A DNA stretch of 5,513 nt from Paenibacillus sp. J23TS9 (GTDB lineage Bacteria; Bacillota; Bacilli; Paenibacillales; Paenibacillaceae), in the NCBI RefSeq assembly GCF_018403225.1, contig NZ_BOSG01000012.1, positions 1 through 5,513 on the forward strand. Direction: 5' to 3'. A program made the position numbers and the translations under genes. This document shows positions 1-4,670 of the stretch, one piece after another. The notes under the pieces are model-generated. The model ran no database searches. It was not told the DNA's origin and saw only the letters and a program-made list of their open reading frames with translations. The stretch's first letter is position 1, and each line of letters begins with the position of its first letter.

Positions 1-127
1 CAGCCTGCAACGTACCTTCAAGAAGTCCTTTACCAGCTTTAGCCATAGCACCAGAAACAAAACTAGGGACGGCCTCATCAGGGTTAGGAACATTAGAGCC
101 TTGAATGGCAGATTTAATACCAGCATC
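1..127. repeat. Left copy of 127-base terminal direct repeat (circular genome artefact)
   Basis: Bases 1-127 are identical, base for base, to 5387-5513. Removing one copy leaves 5386 bases, the known length of the phiX174 circle, and restores gene H as one unbroken 328-codon frame. The repeat lies inside H coding sequence and has no terminal-repeat biology of its own. An overlap of exactly 127 is what an assembler with a final k-mer of 127 leaves when it linearises a circle. Confidence 0.98.
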
Positions 128-271
128 ACCCATGCCTACAGTATTGTTATCGGTAGCAAGCACATCACCTTGAATGCCACCGGAGGCGGCTTTTTGACCG
201 CCTCCAAACAATTTAGACATGGCGCCACCAGCAAGAGCAGAAGCAATACCGCCAGCAATAGCACCAAACAT
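1..271 (-). CDS. H: Minor spike / DNA pilot protein H, N-terminal part (cut by contig end)
   Basis: This holds the first 90 codons of H, starting at the ATG at 271 and running off the left end; the rest is at 4671-5513. H is the DNA pilot protein. About ten to twelve copies enter the virion, and in infection they form a tube across the periplasm through which the ssDNA passes into the cell. The visible N-terminus ([16 protein letters not shown], then KLFGGG near residue 20) is rich in Gly and Ala and hydrophobic. That suits the membrane-interacting end proposed for the family. The start is fixed by a GAGG Shine-Dalgarno at 278-281, which overlaps the stop codon of G (280-282). Only 8 bases separate G and H, so the two are probably translated from one message. 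The truncation is a linearisation artefact, not a mutation. Confidence 0.97.
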   Translation of the reverse strand, partial: MFGAIAGGIASALAGGAMSKLFGGGQKAASGGIQGDVLATDNNTVGMGDAGIKSAIQGSNVPNPDEAVPSFVSGAMAKAGKGLLEGTLQA

Positions 272-274
272 AAA

Positions 275-290
275 TCACCTCACTTAAGTG
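275..290 (-). promoter_or_regulatory. G/H junction: H ribosome-binding site next to a 10-base palindrome
   Basis: The palindrome CACTTAAGTG (281-290) covers the last codons of G and touches the H Shine-Dalgarno (GAGGTGA, 275-281). The G stop TGA is part of that Shine-Dalgarno. The arrangement suggests that a ribosome ending G hands over to H. The palindrome is too short to call a terminator, although partial termination after G has been reported in phiX174. Confidence 0.55.
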
Positions 291-807
291 GCTGGAGACA
301 AATAATCTCTTTAATAACCTGATTCAGCGAAACCAATCCGCGGCATTTAGTAGCGGTAAAGTTAGACCAAACCATGAAACCAACATAAACATTATTGCCC
401 GGCGTACGGGGAAGGACGTCAATAGTCACACAGTCCTTGACGGTATAATAACCACCATCATGGCGACCATCCAAAGGATAAACATCATAGGCAGTCGGGA
501 GGGTAGTCGGAACCGAAGAAGACTCAAAGCGAACCAAACAGGCAAAAAATTTAGGGTCGGCATCAAAAGCAATATCAGCACCAACAGAAACAACCTGATT
601 AGCGGCGTTGACAGATGTATCCATCTGAATGCAATGAAGAAAACCACCATTACCAGCATTAACCGTCAAACTATCAAAATATAACGTTGACGATGTAGCT
701 TTAGGTGTCTGTAAAACAGGTGCCGAAGAAGCTGGAGTAACAGAAGTGAGAACCAGCTTATCAGAAAAAAAGTTTGAATTATGGCGAGAAATAAAAGTCT
801 GAAACAT
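280..807 (-). CDS. G: Major spike protein G
   Basis: The product has 175 residues ([10 protein letters not shown]... to ICLQPLK), full length for phiX174 G. Five copies form each of the twelve vertex spikes. G is a beta-barrel protein that takes part in recognising host lipopolysaccharide and sits on the F shell around H. The ATG at 807 is chosen over in-frame codons further up because it has an AGGAG Shine-Dalgarno at 815-819 with a 7-base spacer; the sequence above is the F-G intergenic region. The stop TGA (280-282) overlaps the H ribosome-binding site. Residue 113 is Asp (codon GAT, 469-471), where I remember Asn in the classic reference; two third-position sites, 409 (Pro133, CCC) and 391 (Asn139, AAT), are also known to vary between stocks. 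Confidence 0.98.
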
Positions 808-917
808 GATTAAACTCCTAAGCAGAAAACCTACCGCGCTTCGCTTGGTCAACCCCTCAGCGGCAAAAATTAAAATTTTTACCGCTTCGGCGTTATAACC
901 TCACACTCAATCTTTTA
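808..917 (-). other. F-G intergenic region with complementary-strand primosome assembly site
   Basis: This 110-base gap is the longest non-coding stretch of the genome. It is the place where phiX174 is known to carry the primosome assembly (PriA, or n-prime) site, used to start complementary-strand synthesis on SSB-coated viral ssDNA. The site is usually mapped to about 848-901 here. It contains an AAGCGG motif on the viral strand (882-887) next to a strong hairpin (859-886), and a second GC-rich element, AAGCGAAGCG, at 836-845. A G ribosome-binding site occupies the end at 815-819. The position and hairpin are seen; the PriA function comes from knowledge of phiX174. Confidence 0.85.
859..886 (-). 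repeat. Inverted repeat / hairpin in the primosome site
   Basis: The arms 859-871 and 874-886 are 13 bases each and complementary apart from one position, which is a G-U wobble when read as viral-strand ssDNA or mRNA. Only two bases lie between them. The base of the stem is GC-rich (AGCGG) and the top is all A/T. No T-run follows in the direction of transcription, so it is a poor rho-independent terminator. A structural role on the ssDNA, and perhaps weak termination or mRNA 3'-end protection after F, fit better. Confidence 0.8.
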
Positions 918-2201
918 TCACGAAGTCATGATTGAATCGCGAGTGGTCGGCAGATTGCGATAAACGGTCACATTAAATTTAACCTGACTATTCCACTGCA
1001 ACAACTGAACGGACTGGAAACACTGGTCATAATCATGGTGGCGAATAAGTACGCGTTCTTGCAAATCACCAGAAGGCGGTTCCTGAATGAATGGGAAGCC
1101 TTCAAGAAGGTGATAAGCAGGAGAAACATACGAAGGCGCATAACGATACCACTGACCCTCAGCAATCTTAAACTTCTTAGACGAATCACCAGAACGGAAA
1201 ACATCCTTCATAGAAATTTCACGCGGCGGCAAGTTGCCATACAAAACAGGGTCGCCAGCAATATCGGTATAAGTCAAAGCACCTTTAGCGTTAAGGTACT
1301 GAATCTCTTTAGTCGCAGTAGGCGGAAAACGAACAAGCGCAAGAGTAAACATAGTGCCATGCTCAGGAACAAAGAAACGCGGCACAGAATGTTTATAGGT
1401 CTGTTGAACACGACCAGAAAACTGGCCTAACGACGTTTGGTCAGTTCCATCAACATCATAGCCAGATGCCCAGAGATTAGAGCGCATGACAAGTAAAGGA
1501 CGGTTGTCAGCGTCATAAGAGGTTTTACCTCCAAATGAAGAAATAACATCATGGTAACGCTGCATGAAGTAATCACGTTCTTGGTCAGTATGCAAATTAG
1601 CATAAGCAGCTTGCAGACCCATAATGTCAATAGATGTGGTAGAAGTCGTCATTTGGCGAGAAAGCTCAGTCTCAGGAGGAAGCGGAGCAGTCCAAATGTT
1701 TTTGAGATGGCAGCAACGGAAACCATAACGAGCATCATCTTGATTAAGCTCATTAGGGTTAGCCTCGGTACGGTCAGGCATCCACGGCGCTTTAAAATAG
1801 TTGTTATAGATATTCAAATAACCCTGAAACAAATGCTTAGGGATTTTATTGGTATCAGGGTTAATCGTGCCAAGAAAAGCGGCATGGTCAATATAACCAG
1901 TAGTGTTAACAGTCGGGAGAGGAGTGGCATTAACACCATCCTTCATGAACTTAATCCACTGTTCACCATAAACGTGACGATGAGGGACATAAAAAGTAAA
2001 AATGTCTACAGTAGAGTCAATAGCAAGGCCACGACGCAATGGAGAAAGACGGAGAGCGCCAACGGCGTCCATCTCGAAGGAGTCGCCAGCGATAACCGGA
2101 GTAGTTGAAATGGTAATAAGACGACCAATCTGACCAGCAAGGAAGCCAAGATGGGAAAGGTCATGCGGCATACGCTCGGCGCCAGTTTGAATATTAGACA
2201 T
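918..2201 (-). CDS. F: Major capsid protein F
   Basis: The product has 427 residues (MSNIQTGAERMPHDL... to RDSIMTS), full length for phiX174 F. Sixty copies make the T=1 shell, each an eight-stranded jelly roll with large loop insertions. F pentamers assemble with B and G before D builds the procapsid, and F's inner surface binds J and the ssDNA. The start has a GAGG Shine-Dalgarno at 2209-2212 with a 7-base spacer. F lies between the J-F hairpin (2218-2233) and the 110-base F-G intergenic region. The frame is intact, and I see no residue that differs from the phiX174 protein as I know it. The long plus-strand frames beneath it are antisense shadows. Confidence 0.98.
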   Translation of the reverse strand: MSNIQTGAERMPHDLSHLGFLAGQIGRLITISTTPVIAGDSFEMDAVGALRLSPLRRGLAIDSTVDIFTFYVPHRHVYGEQWIKFMKDGVNATPLPTVNTTGYIDHAAFLGTINPDTNKIPKHLFQGYLNIYNNYFKAPWMPDRTEANPNELNQDDARYGFRCCHLKNIWTAPLPPETELSRQMTTSTTSIDIMGLQAAYANLHTDQERDYFMQRYHDVISSFGGKTSYDADNRPLLVMRSNLWASGYDVDGTDQTSLGQFSGRVQQTYKHSVPRFFVPEHGTMFTLALVRFPPTATKEIQYLNAKGALTYTDIAGDPVLYGNLPPREISMKDVFRSGDSSKKFKIAEGQWYRYAPSYVSPAYHLLEGFPFIQEPPSGDLQERVLIRHHDYDQCFQSVQLLQWNSQVKFNVTVYRNLPTTRDSIMTS

Positions 2202-2217
2202 AATTTATCCTCAAGTA

Positions 2218-2233
2218 AGGGGCCGAAGCCCCT
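2218..2233 (-). terminator. J-F intergenic hairpin with UUCG tetraloop (probable T_J)
   Basis: The transcript folds as AGGGGC-UUCG-GCCCCU: a six-pair stem closed by a C(UUCG)G tetraloop, one of the most stable RNA hairpins. It sits in the 36-base gap between J (ends 2238) and F (starts 2201). phiX174 has a known, leaky termination site after J. No proper U-run follows (UUACUUGAGG), so termination should be partial, which suits the need for F, G and H read-through. It may also protect upstream mRNA from 3' exonucleases. Confidence 0.75.
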
Positions 2234-2237
2234 GCAA

Positions 2238-2354
2238 TTAAAATTGTTGACCACCTACATACCAAAGACGAGCGCCTTTACGCTTGCCTTTAGTACCTCG
2301 CAACGGCTGCGGACGACCAGGGCGAGCGCCAGAACGTTTTTTACCTTTAGACAT
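2238..2354 (-). CDS. J: DNA-binding packaging protein J
   Basis: The product has 38 residues (MSKGKKRSGARPGRPQP... to GGQQF), full length for phiX174 J, and is absent from long-ORF lists because it is so short. J is strongly basic: Lys and Arg cluster in the first half and again in GTKGKRKGAR, while the C-terminus is aromatic and uncharged (LWYVGGQQF). Sixty copies enter with the ssDNA, neutralise it and tie it to the inside of F through the C-terminus, displacing B. The ATG shares one base with the D stop (TAATG, 2352-2356), and an AAGGAG Shine-Dalgarno at 2362-2367 lies inside the ends of D and E. It is followed by the UUCG hairpin. Confidence 0.98.
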   Translation of the reverse strand: MSKGKKRSGARPGRPQPLRGTKGKRKGARLWYVGGQQF

Positions 2355-2812
2355 TACATCACTCCTTCTGCACGTAATTTTTGACGCACGTTTTCTTCTG
2401 CGTCAGTAAGAACGTCAGTGTTTCCTGCGCGTACACGCAAGGTAAACGCGAACAATTCAGCGGCTTTAACCGGACGCTCGACGCCATTAATAATGTTTTC
2501 CGTAAATTCAGCGCCTTCCATGATGAGACAGGCCGTTTGAATGTTGACGGGATGAACATAATAAGCAATGACGGCAGCAATAAACTCAACAGGAGCAGGA
2601 AAGCGAGGGTATCCTACAAAGTCCAGCGTACCATAAACGCAAGCCTCAACGCAGCGACGAGCACGAGAGCGGTCAGTAGCAATCCAAACTTTGTTACTCG
2701 TCAGAAAATCGAAATCATCTTCGGTTAAATCCAAAACGGCAGAAGCCTGAATGAGCTTAATAGAGGCCAAAGCGGTCTGGAAACGTACGGATTGTTCAGT
2801 AACTTGACTCAT
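2354..2812 (-). CDS. D: External scaffolding protein D
   Basis: The product has 152 residues ([15 protein letters not shown]... to RAEGVM), the usual length. D is a mostly alpha-helical protein, 240 copies of which form a lattice outside the procapsid, four per F/G unit in different conformations; it is lost as the virion matures. Its start overlaps the C stop by four bases (ATGA, 2809-2812), with an AGG at 2822-2824 as a modest ribosome-binding site. Promoter P_D lies 32-70 bases upstream, inside C, and explains the very high expression of D. Gene E is embedded in the +1 frame. The am3 change at 2615 leaves Val66 unaltered (GTA), and the change at 2369 leaves Ala148 unaltered (GCA). Confidence 0.98.
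   Translation of the reverse strand: MSQVTEQSVRFQTALASIKLIQASAVLDLTEDDFDFLTSNKVWIATDRSRARRCVEACVYGTLDFVGYPRFPAPVEFIAAVIAYYVHPVNIQTACLIMEGAEFTENIINGVERPVKAAELFAFTLRVRAGNTDVLTDAEENVRQKLRAEGVM
2359..2634 (-). pseudogene. E: Lysis protein E, inactivated by amber codon 7 (am3 allele)
   Basis: E is a 91-codon gene in the +1 frame inside D. It starts at the ATG at 2634 (GAGG at 2644-2647, 9-base spacer) and stops at TGA 2359-2361. The wild-type protein is a membrane inhibitor of MraY (lipid I synthesis) that needs the host chaperone SlyD; its N-terminal transmembrane segment, with Pro21, carries the activity. Here codon 7 is TAG (2614-2616) instead of TGG, so a non-suppressing host makes only MVRWTL. 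The rest of the frame is intact and carries the Leu-rich membrane segment (about 10-35) and the basic C-terminus. Codon 89 is CAG (Gln), where I remember CGG (Arg). This is the classical conditional am3 mutant: growth goes on but lysis needs an amber suppressor. The next in-frame ATG (codon 26) lies beyond most of the membrane segment, so a restart should not rescue it. Confidence 0.96.
2362..2367 (-). promoter_or_regulatory. Shine-Dalgarno of J inside the D and E genes
   Basis: AAGGAG stands 7 bases before the J ATG. It is coding at the same time in D (codons 148-150, Ala-Glu-Gly) and E (codons 89-91, the end of ...VQKE). The base just upstream, 2369, is the site of the E R89Q difference, so three functions meet within a few bases. 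Confidence 0.85.
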
Positions 2813-3069
2813 GATTTCTTACCTATTAGTGGTTGAACAGCATCGGACTCAGATAGTAATCCACGCTCTTTTAAAATGTCAACAAGAGAATCTCTACCAT
2901 GAACAAAATGTGACTCATATCTAAACCAGTCCTTGACGAACGTGCCAAGCATATTAAGCCACTTCTCCTCATCCAACGCGTCAGTTTTTGACAGAATCGT
3001 TAGTTGATGGCGAAAGGTCGCAAAGTAAGAGCTTCTCGAGCTGCGCAAGGATAGGTCGAATTTTCTCAT
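2809..3069 (-). CDS. C: Protein C, switch from replication to ssDNA packaging
   Basis: The product has 86 residues ([15 protein letters not shown]... to PLIGKKS), the usual length. C joins the A protein-Rep replication complex at the procapsid, slows further double-strand replication and starts stage III synthesis, in which new single strands are packaged. No catalytic motif is visible. The protein has basic ends and an acidic and aromatic middle ([20 protein letters not shown]). The start is the ATG at 3069, which overlaps the A stop as ATGA (3066-3069); a codon six triplets further up is in frame but has no such coupling. The Shine-Dalgarno is weak (GGCGG), so translation is probably coupled to A. 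K overlaps its first 89 bases in another frame, and P_D lies in its 3' part. Confidence 0.96.
   Translation of the reverse strand: MRKFDLSLRSSRSSYFATFRHQLTILSKTDALDEEKWLNMLGTFVKDWFRYESHFVHGRDSLVDILKERGLLSESDAVQPLIGKKS
2844..2882 (-). promoter_or_regulatory. Promoter P_D
   Basis: A perfect -35 box TTGACA (2877-2882) is followed after 18 bases by a -10 box TACTAT (2853-2858). The expected start, about 2844-2846, matches the mapped phiX174 P_D start. It lies inside gene C and drives D, E, J and on through F, G and H. This is the strongest promoter-like sequence that I see in the window, as expected for the scaffold and capsid genes. Confidence 0.88.
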
Positions 3070-3151
3070 TTTCCGCCAGCAGTCCACTTCGATTTAATTC
3101 GTAAACAAGCAGTAGTAATTCCTGCTTTATCAAGATAATTTTTCGACTCAT
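2981..3151 (-). CDS. K: Protein K, burst-size modulator spanning the A/C junction
   Basis: The product has 56 residues ([19 protein letters not shown]... to STNDSVKN). It reads in the third frame across the end of A and the first third of C. K is dispensable; published work reports that it raises burst size, and the hydrophobic N-terminal third ([15 protein letters not shown]) suggests membrane association. The ATG shares one base with the B stop (TGATG, 3149-3153), so it is probably translated by re-initiation after B. It contains an XhoI site (CTCGAG) typical of phiX174. At 3066-3069 three frames (A, K and C) are in use at once. The frame is intact. Confidence 0.95.
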   Translation of the reverse strand: MSRKIILIKQELLLLVYELNRSGLLAENEKIRPILAQLEKLLLCDLSPSTNDSVKN

Positions 3152-4091
3152 CAGAAATATCCGAAAGTGTTAACTTCTGCGTCATGGAAGCGATAAAACT
3201 CTGCAGGTTGGATACGCCAATCATTTTTATCGAAGCGCGCATAAATTTGAGCAGATTTGTCGTCACAGGTTGCGCCGCCAAAACGTCGGCTACAGTAACT
3301 TTTCCCAGCCTCAATCTCATCTCTCTTTTTGCGTTCTGCTTCAATATCTGGTTGAACGGCGTCGCGTCGTAACCCAGCTTGGTAAGTTGGATTAAGCACT
3401 CCGTGGACAGATTTGTCATTGTGAGCATTTTCATCCCGAAGTTGCGGCTCATTCTGATTCTGAACAGCTTCTTGGGAAGTAGCGACAGCTTGGTTTTTAG
3501 TGAGTTGTTCCATTCTTTAGCTCCTAGACCTTTAGCAGCAAGGTCCATATCTGACTTTTTGTTAACGTATTTAGCCACATAGAAACCAACAGCCATATAA
3601 CTGGTAGCTTTAAGCGGCTCACCTTTAGCATCAACAGGCCACAACCAACCAGAACGTGAAAAAGCGTCCTGCGTGTAGCGAACTGCGATGGGCATACTGT
3701 AACCATAAGGCCACGTATTTTGCAAGCTATTTAACTGGCGGCGATTGCGTACCCGACGACCAAAATTAGGGTCAACGCTACCTGTAGGAAGTGTCCGCAT
3801 AAAGTGCACCGCATGGAAATGAAGACGGCCATTAGCTGTACCATACTCAGGCACACAAAAATACTGATAGCAGTCGGCGTGTGAATCATTAGCCTTGCGA
3901 CCCTCGGCAGCAAGAACCATACGACCAATATCACGAAAATAGTCACGCAAAGCATTGGGATTATCATAAAACGCCTCTAATCGGTCGTCAGCCAACGTGA
4001 GAGTGTCAAAAACGATAAACCAACCATCAGCATGAGCCTGTCGCATTGCATTCATCAAACGCTGAATAGCAAAGCCTCTACGCGATTTCAT
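3066..4091 (-). CDS. A*: Protein A* (internal in-frame start within A)
   Basis: A* begins at A codon 173 (ATG at 4091, [14 protein letters not shown]...) and shares the A stop, giving 341 residues. It keeps the HUH motif (residues 91-93) and both tyrosines (171 and 175) but lacks the N-terminal domain of A. From published work, A* cuts and joins ssDNA, binds dsDNA and slows host DNA synthesis, and may help exclude superinfecting phage. A GGAGG Shine-Dalgarno at 4100-4104 with an 8-base spacer supports the start; it lies in a 12-base palindrome (4094-4105). It is the same frame as A, so it is invisible as a separate open frame. Confidence 0.93.
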   Translation of the reverse strand: MKSRRGFAIQRLMNAMRQAHADGWFIVFDTLTLADDRLEAFYDNPNALRDYFRDIGRMVLAAEGRKANDSHADCYQYFCVPEYGTANGRLHFHAVHFMRTLPTGSVDPNFGRRVRNRRQLNSLQNTWPYGYSMPIAVRYTQDAFSRSGWLWPVDAKGEPLKATSYMAVGFYVAKYVNKKSDMDLAAKGLGAKEWNNSLKTKLSLLPKKLFRIRMSRNFGMKMLTMTNLSTECLIQLTKLGYDATPFNQILKQNAKREMRLRLGKVTVADVLAAQPVTTNLLKFMRASIKMIGVSNLQSFIASMTQKLTLSDISDESKNYLDKAGITTACLRIKSKWTAGGK

Positions 4092-4607
4092 AGTGGAGGC
4101 CTCCAGCAATCTTGAACACTCATCCTTAATACCTTTCTTTTTGGGGTAATTATACTCATCGCGAATATCCTTAAGAGGGCGTTCAGCAGCCAGCTTGCGG
4201 CAAAACTGCGTAACCGTCTTCTCGTTCTCTAAAAACCATTTTTCGTCCCCTTCGGGGCGGTGGTCTATAGTGTTATTAATATCAAGTTGGGGGAGCACAT
4301 TGTAGCATTGTGCCAATTCATCCATTAACTTCTCAGTAACAGATACAAACTCATCACGAACGTCAGAAGCAGCCTTATGGCCGTCAACATACATATCACC
4401 ATTATCGAACTCAACGCCCTGCATACGAAAAGACAGAATCTCTTCCAAGAGCTTGATGCGGTTATCCATCTGCTTATGGAAGCCAAGCATTGGGGATTGA
4501 GAAAGAGTAGAAATGCCACAAGCCTCAATAGCAGGTTTAAGAGCCTCGATACGCTCAAAGTCAAAATAATCAGCGTGACATTCAGAAGGGTAATAAGAAC
4601 GAACCAT
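3066..4607 (-). CDS. A: Replication initiator A (HUH endonuclease, rolling-circle)
   Basis: The product has 513 residues ([15 protein letters not shown]... to KSKWTAGGK). A nicks the viral strand of supercoiled replicative form at the origin (between 4283 and 4282), stays joined to the 5' end through a tyrosine, travels with host Rep helicase and then rejoins the unit-length circle. The metal-binding HUH motif is His263-Phe-His265 (RLHFHAVHF). The two active tyrosines are Tyr343 and Tyr347 (YVAKYVNKK), which exchange strands in turn. The origin it cuts lies in its own codons 107-116. The start is the ATG at 4607 with GGAGG at 4615-4619; in-frame codons up to 4661 cross the terminator and are not used. 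B, K and A* lie inside or across it, and its stop overlaps the start of C. Known to act mainly in cis. Confidence 0.98.
   Translation of the reverse strand: MVRSYYPSECHADYFDFERIEALKPAIEACGISTLSQSPMLGFHKQMDNRIKLLEEILSFRMQGVEFDNGDMYVDGHKAASDVRDEFVSVTEKLMDELAQCYNVLPQLDINNTIDHRPEGDEKWFLENEKTVTQFCRKLAAERPLKDIRDEYNYPKKKGIKDECSRLLEASTMKSRRGFAIQRLMNAMRQAHADGWFIVFDTLTLADDRLEAFYDNPNALRDYFRDIGRMVLAAEGRKANDSHADCYQYFCVPEYGTANGRLHFHAVHFMRTLPTGSVDPNFGRRVRNRRQLNSLQNTWPYGYSMPIAVRYTQDAFSRSGWLWPVDAKGEPLKATSYMAVGFYVAKYVNKKSDMDLAAKGLGAKEWNNSLKTKLSLLPKKLFRIRMSRNFGMKMLTMTNLSTECLIQLTKLGYDATPFNQILKQNAKREMRLRLGKVTVADVLAAQPVTTNLLKFMRASIKMIGVSNLQSFIASMTQKLTLSDISDESKNYLDKAGITTACLRIKSKWTAGGK
3151..3513 (-). CDS. B: Internal scaffolding protein B
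   Basis: The product has 120 residues ([14 protein letters not shown]... to AEVNTFGYF), the usual length. B is fully embedded in gene A in another frame. Sixty copies bind under the F pentamers, promote 12S assembly with G and H, and are expelled as DNA and J enter. The N-terminal half is Gln/Asn-rich and probably flexible. The aromatic C-terminus (residues about 95-120, [13 protein letters not shown]...FGYF) corresponds to the part known to contact F, and B is known to cleave itself at Arg residues during maturation. The start has an AGGAG Shine-Dalgarno at 3521-3525 with a 7-base spacer. Candidate P_B lies about 180 bases upstream. Confidence 0.97.
   Translation of the reverse strand: MEQLTKNQAVATSQEAVQNQNEPQLRDENAHNDKSVHGVLNPTYQAGLRRDAVQPDIEAERKKRDEIEAGKSYCSRRFGGATCDDKSAQIYARFDKNDWRIQPAEFYRFHDAEVNTFGYF
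3696..3725 (-). promoter_or_regulatory. Probable promoter P_B
   Basis: A TTGCAA -35-like box (3720-3725), an 18-base spacer and a TACAGT -10-like box (3696-3701) lie inside gene A about 180 bases before B. phiX174 is known to have a second promoter in this part of A that drives B, K and C. Two mismatches in each box make it a weaker match than P_D. The predicted start is near 3689, with a few bases of uncertainty. Confidence 0.7.
4094..4105 (-). promoter_or_regulatory. A* ribosome-binding site inside a perfect palindrome
   Basis: TGGAGGCCTCCA is a perfect 12-base palindrome whose first half contains the GGAGG that serves the A* start at 4091. In RNA a fold would have almost no loop, so a stable local hairpin is unlikely. 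The second half (CCUCC) could pair with another GGAGG in the message or between two messages. The StuI site AGGCCT at its centre is one of the known phiX174 sites. Confidence 0.75.
4260..4289 (-). other. Viral-strand (plus) origin of replication, 30-base A-protein site
   Basis: On the viral strand the site begins CAACTTG at 4289-4283 and is cut before the following ATATTAATAA. It ends with the key segment CACTATAGACCAC at 4272-4260. These are the 30 bases conserved in phiX-like phages and known to be needed for nicking and rejoining by A. The nick falls between 4283 (G) and 4282 (A). The 3' part is bound by A and the AT-rich middle melts in supercoiled DNA. It encodes [10 protein letters not shown] (A residues 107-116) at the same time. 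The sequence is intact. Confidence 0.96.
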
Positions 4608-4613
4608 AAAAAA

Positions 4614-4632
4614 GCCTCCAAGATTTGGAGGC
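4614..4632 (-). terminator. Rho-independent terminator after H (T_H)
   Basis: The message folds as GCCUCCAA-AUC-UUGGAGGC: eight perfect pairs with a three-base loop, followed at once by six U (4613-4608). This is the only canonical intrinsic terminator in the window and matches the known main stop of phiX174 transcription between H and A. The U-run ends directly at the ATG of A (4607), so the same bases form the A leader. Read-through makes the known longer-than-genome messages. Confidence 0.93.
4615..4619 (-). promoter_or_regulatory. Shine-Dalgarno of A, inside the 3' arm of the terminator stem
   Basis: GGAGG stands 7 bases before the A start. All five bases are paired in the terminator hairpin when the 5' arm (4625-4632) is present in the RNA. 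Messages begun at P_A (start near 4626) lack nearly all of that arm and should leave the site open. Confidence 0.8.
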
Positions 4633-4661
4633 ATGAAAACATACAATTGGGAGGGTGTCAA
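4626..4661 (-). promoter_or_regulatory. Promoter P_A
   Basis: A perfect TTGACA -35 (4656-4661) is followed after 17 bases by a poor -10, TTTCAT (4633-4638). The expected start, near 4626, agrees with the mapped P_A start as I remember it. The promoter begins just past the H stop and overlaps the terminator hairpin. The weak -10 fits the low level and short life of A mRNA. Confidence in the exact -10 is moderate. Confidence 0.75.
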
Positions 4662-4670
4662 TCCTGACGG

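Noticed and set aside
426..659. Minus-strand hydrophobic frame of 77 codons within G
   Set aside because: Out-of-frame shadow of G. Its hydrophobicity comes from T-rich codons read in another phase, and there is no ribosome-binding site.
280..852. Longer G with a start at 852
   Set aside because: The extension uses a TTG in the F-G intergenic region without Shine-Dalgarno. The ATG at 807 has AGGAG at the right spacing and gives the known 175-residue protein.
1035..1430. Plus-strand open frame of 131 codons
   Set aside because: Antisense to F, Arg/Lys-rich without recognisable domain, no ribosome-binding site; shadow of the coding strand.
1551..2108. Plus-strand open frame of 185 codons
   Set aside because: It lies wholly antisense to F. 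phiX174 transcription runs in one direction only, there is no Shine-Dalgarno or promoter for it, and its composition is that expected from the complement of a T-rich third-position gene.
2359..2589. Short E variant starting at 2589
   Set aside because: This is a TTG inside E after the amber codon, with no Shine-Dalgarno. It is what remains of E when the TAG is taken as a boundary, not a separate gene.
3066..4661. Longer A with a start at 4661
   Set aside because: This start is a TTG within P_A, and the extension would read through the terminator hairpin. The ATG at 4607 gives the known 513-residue protein.
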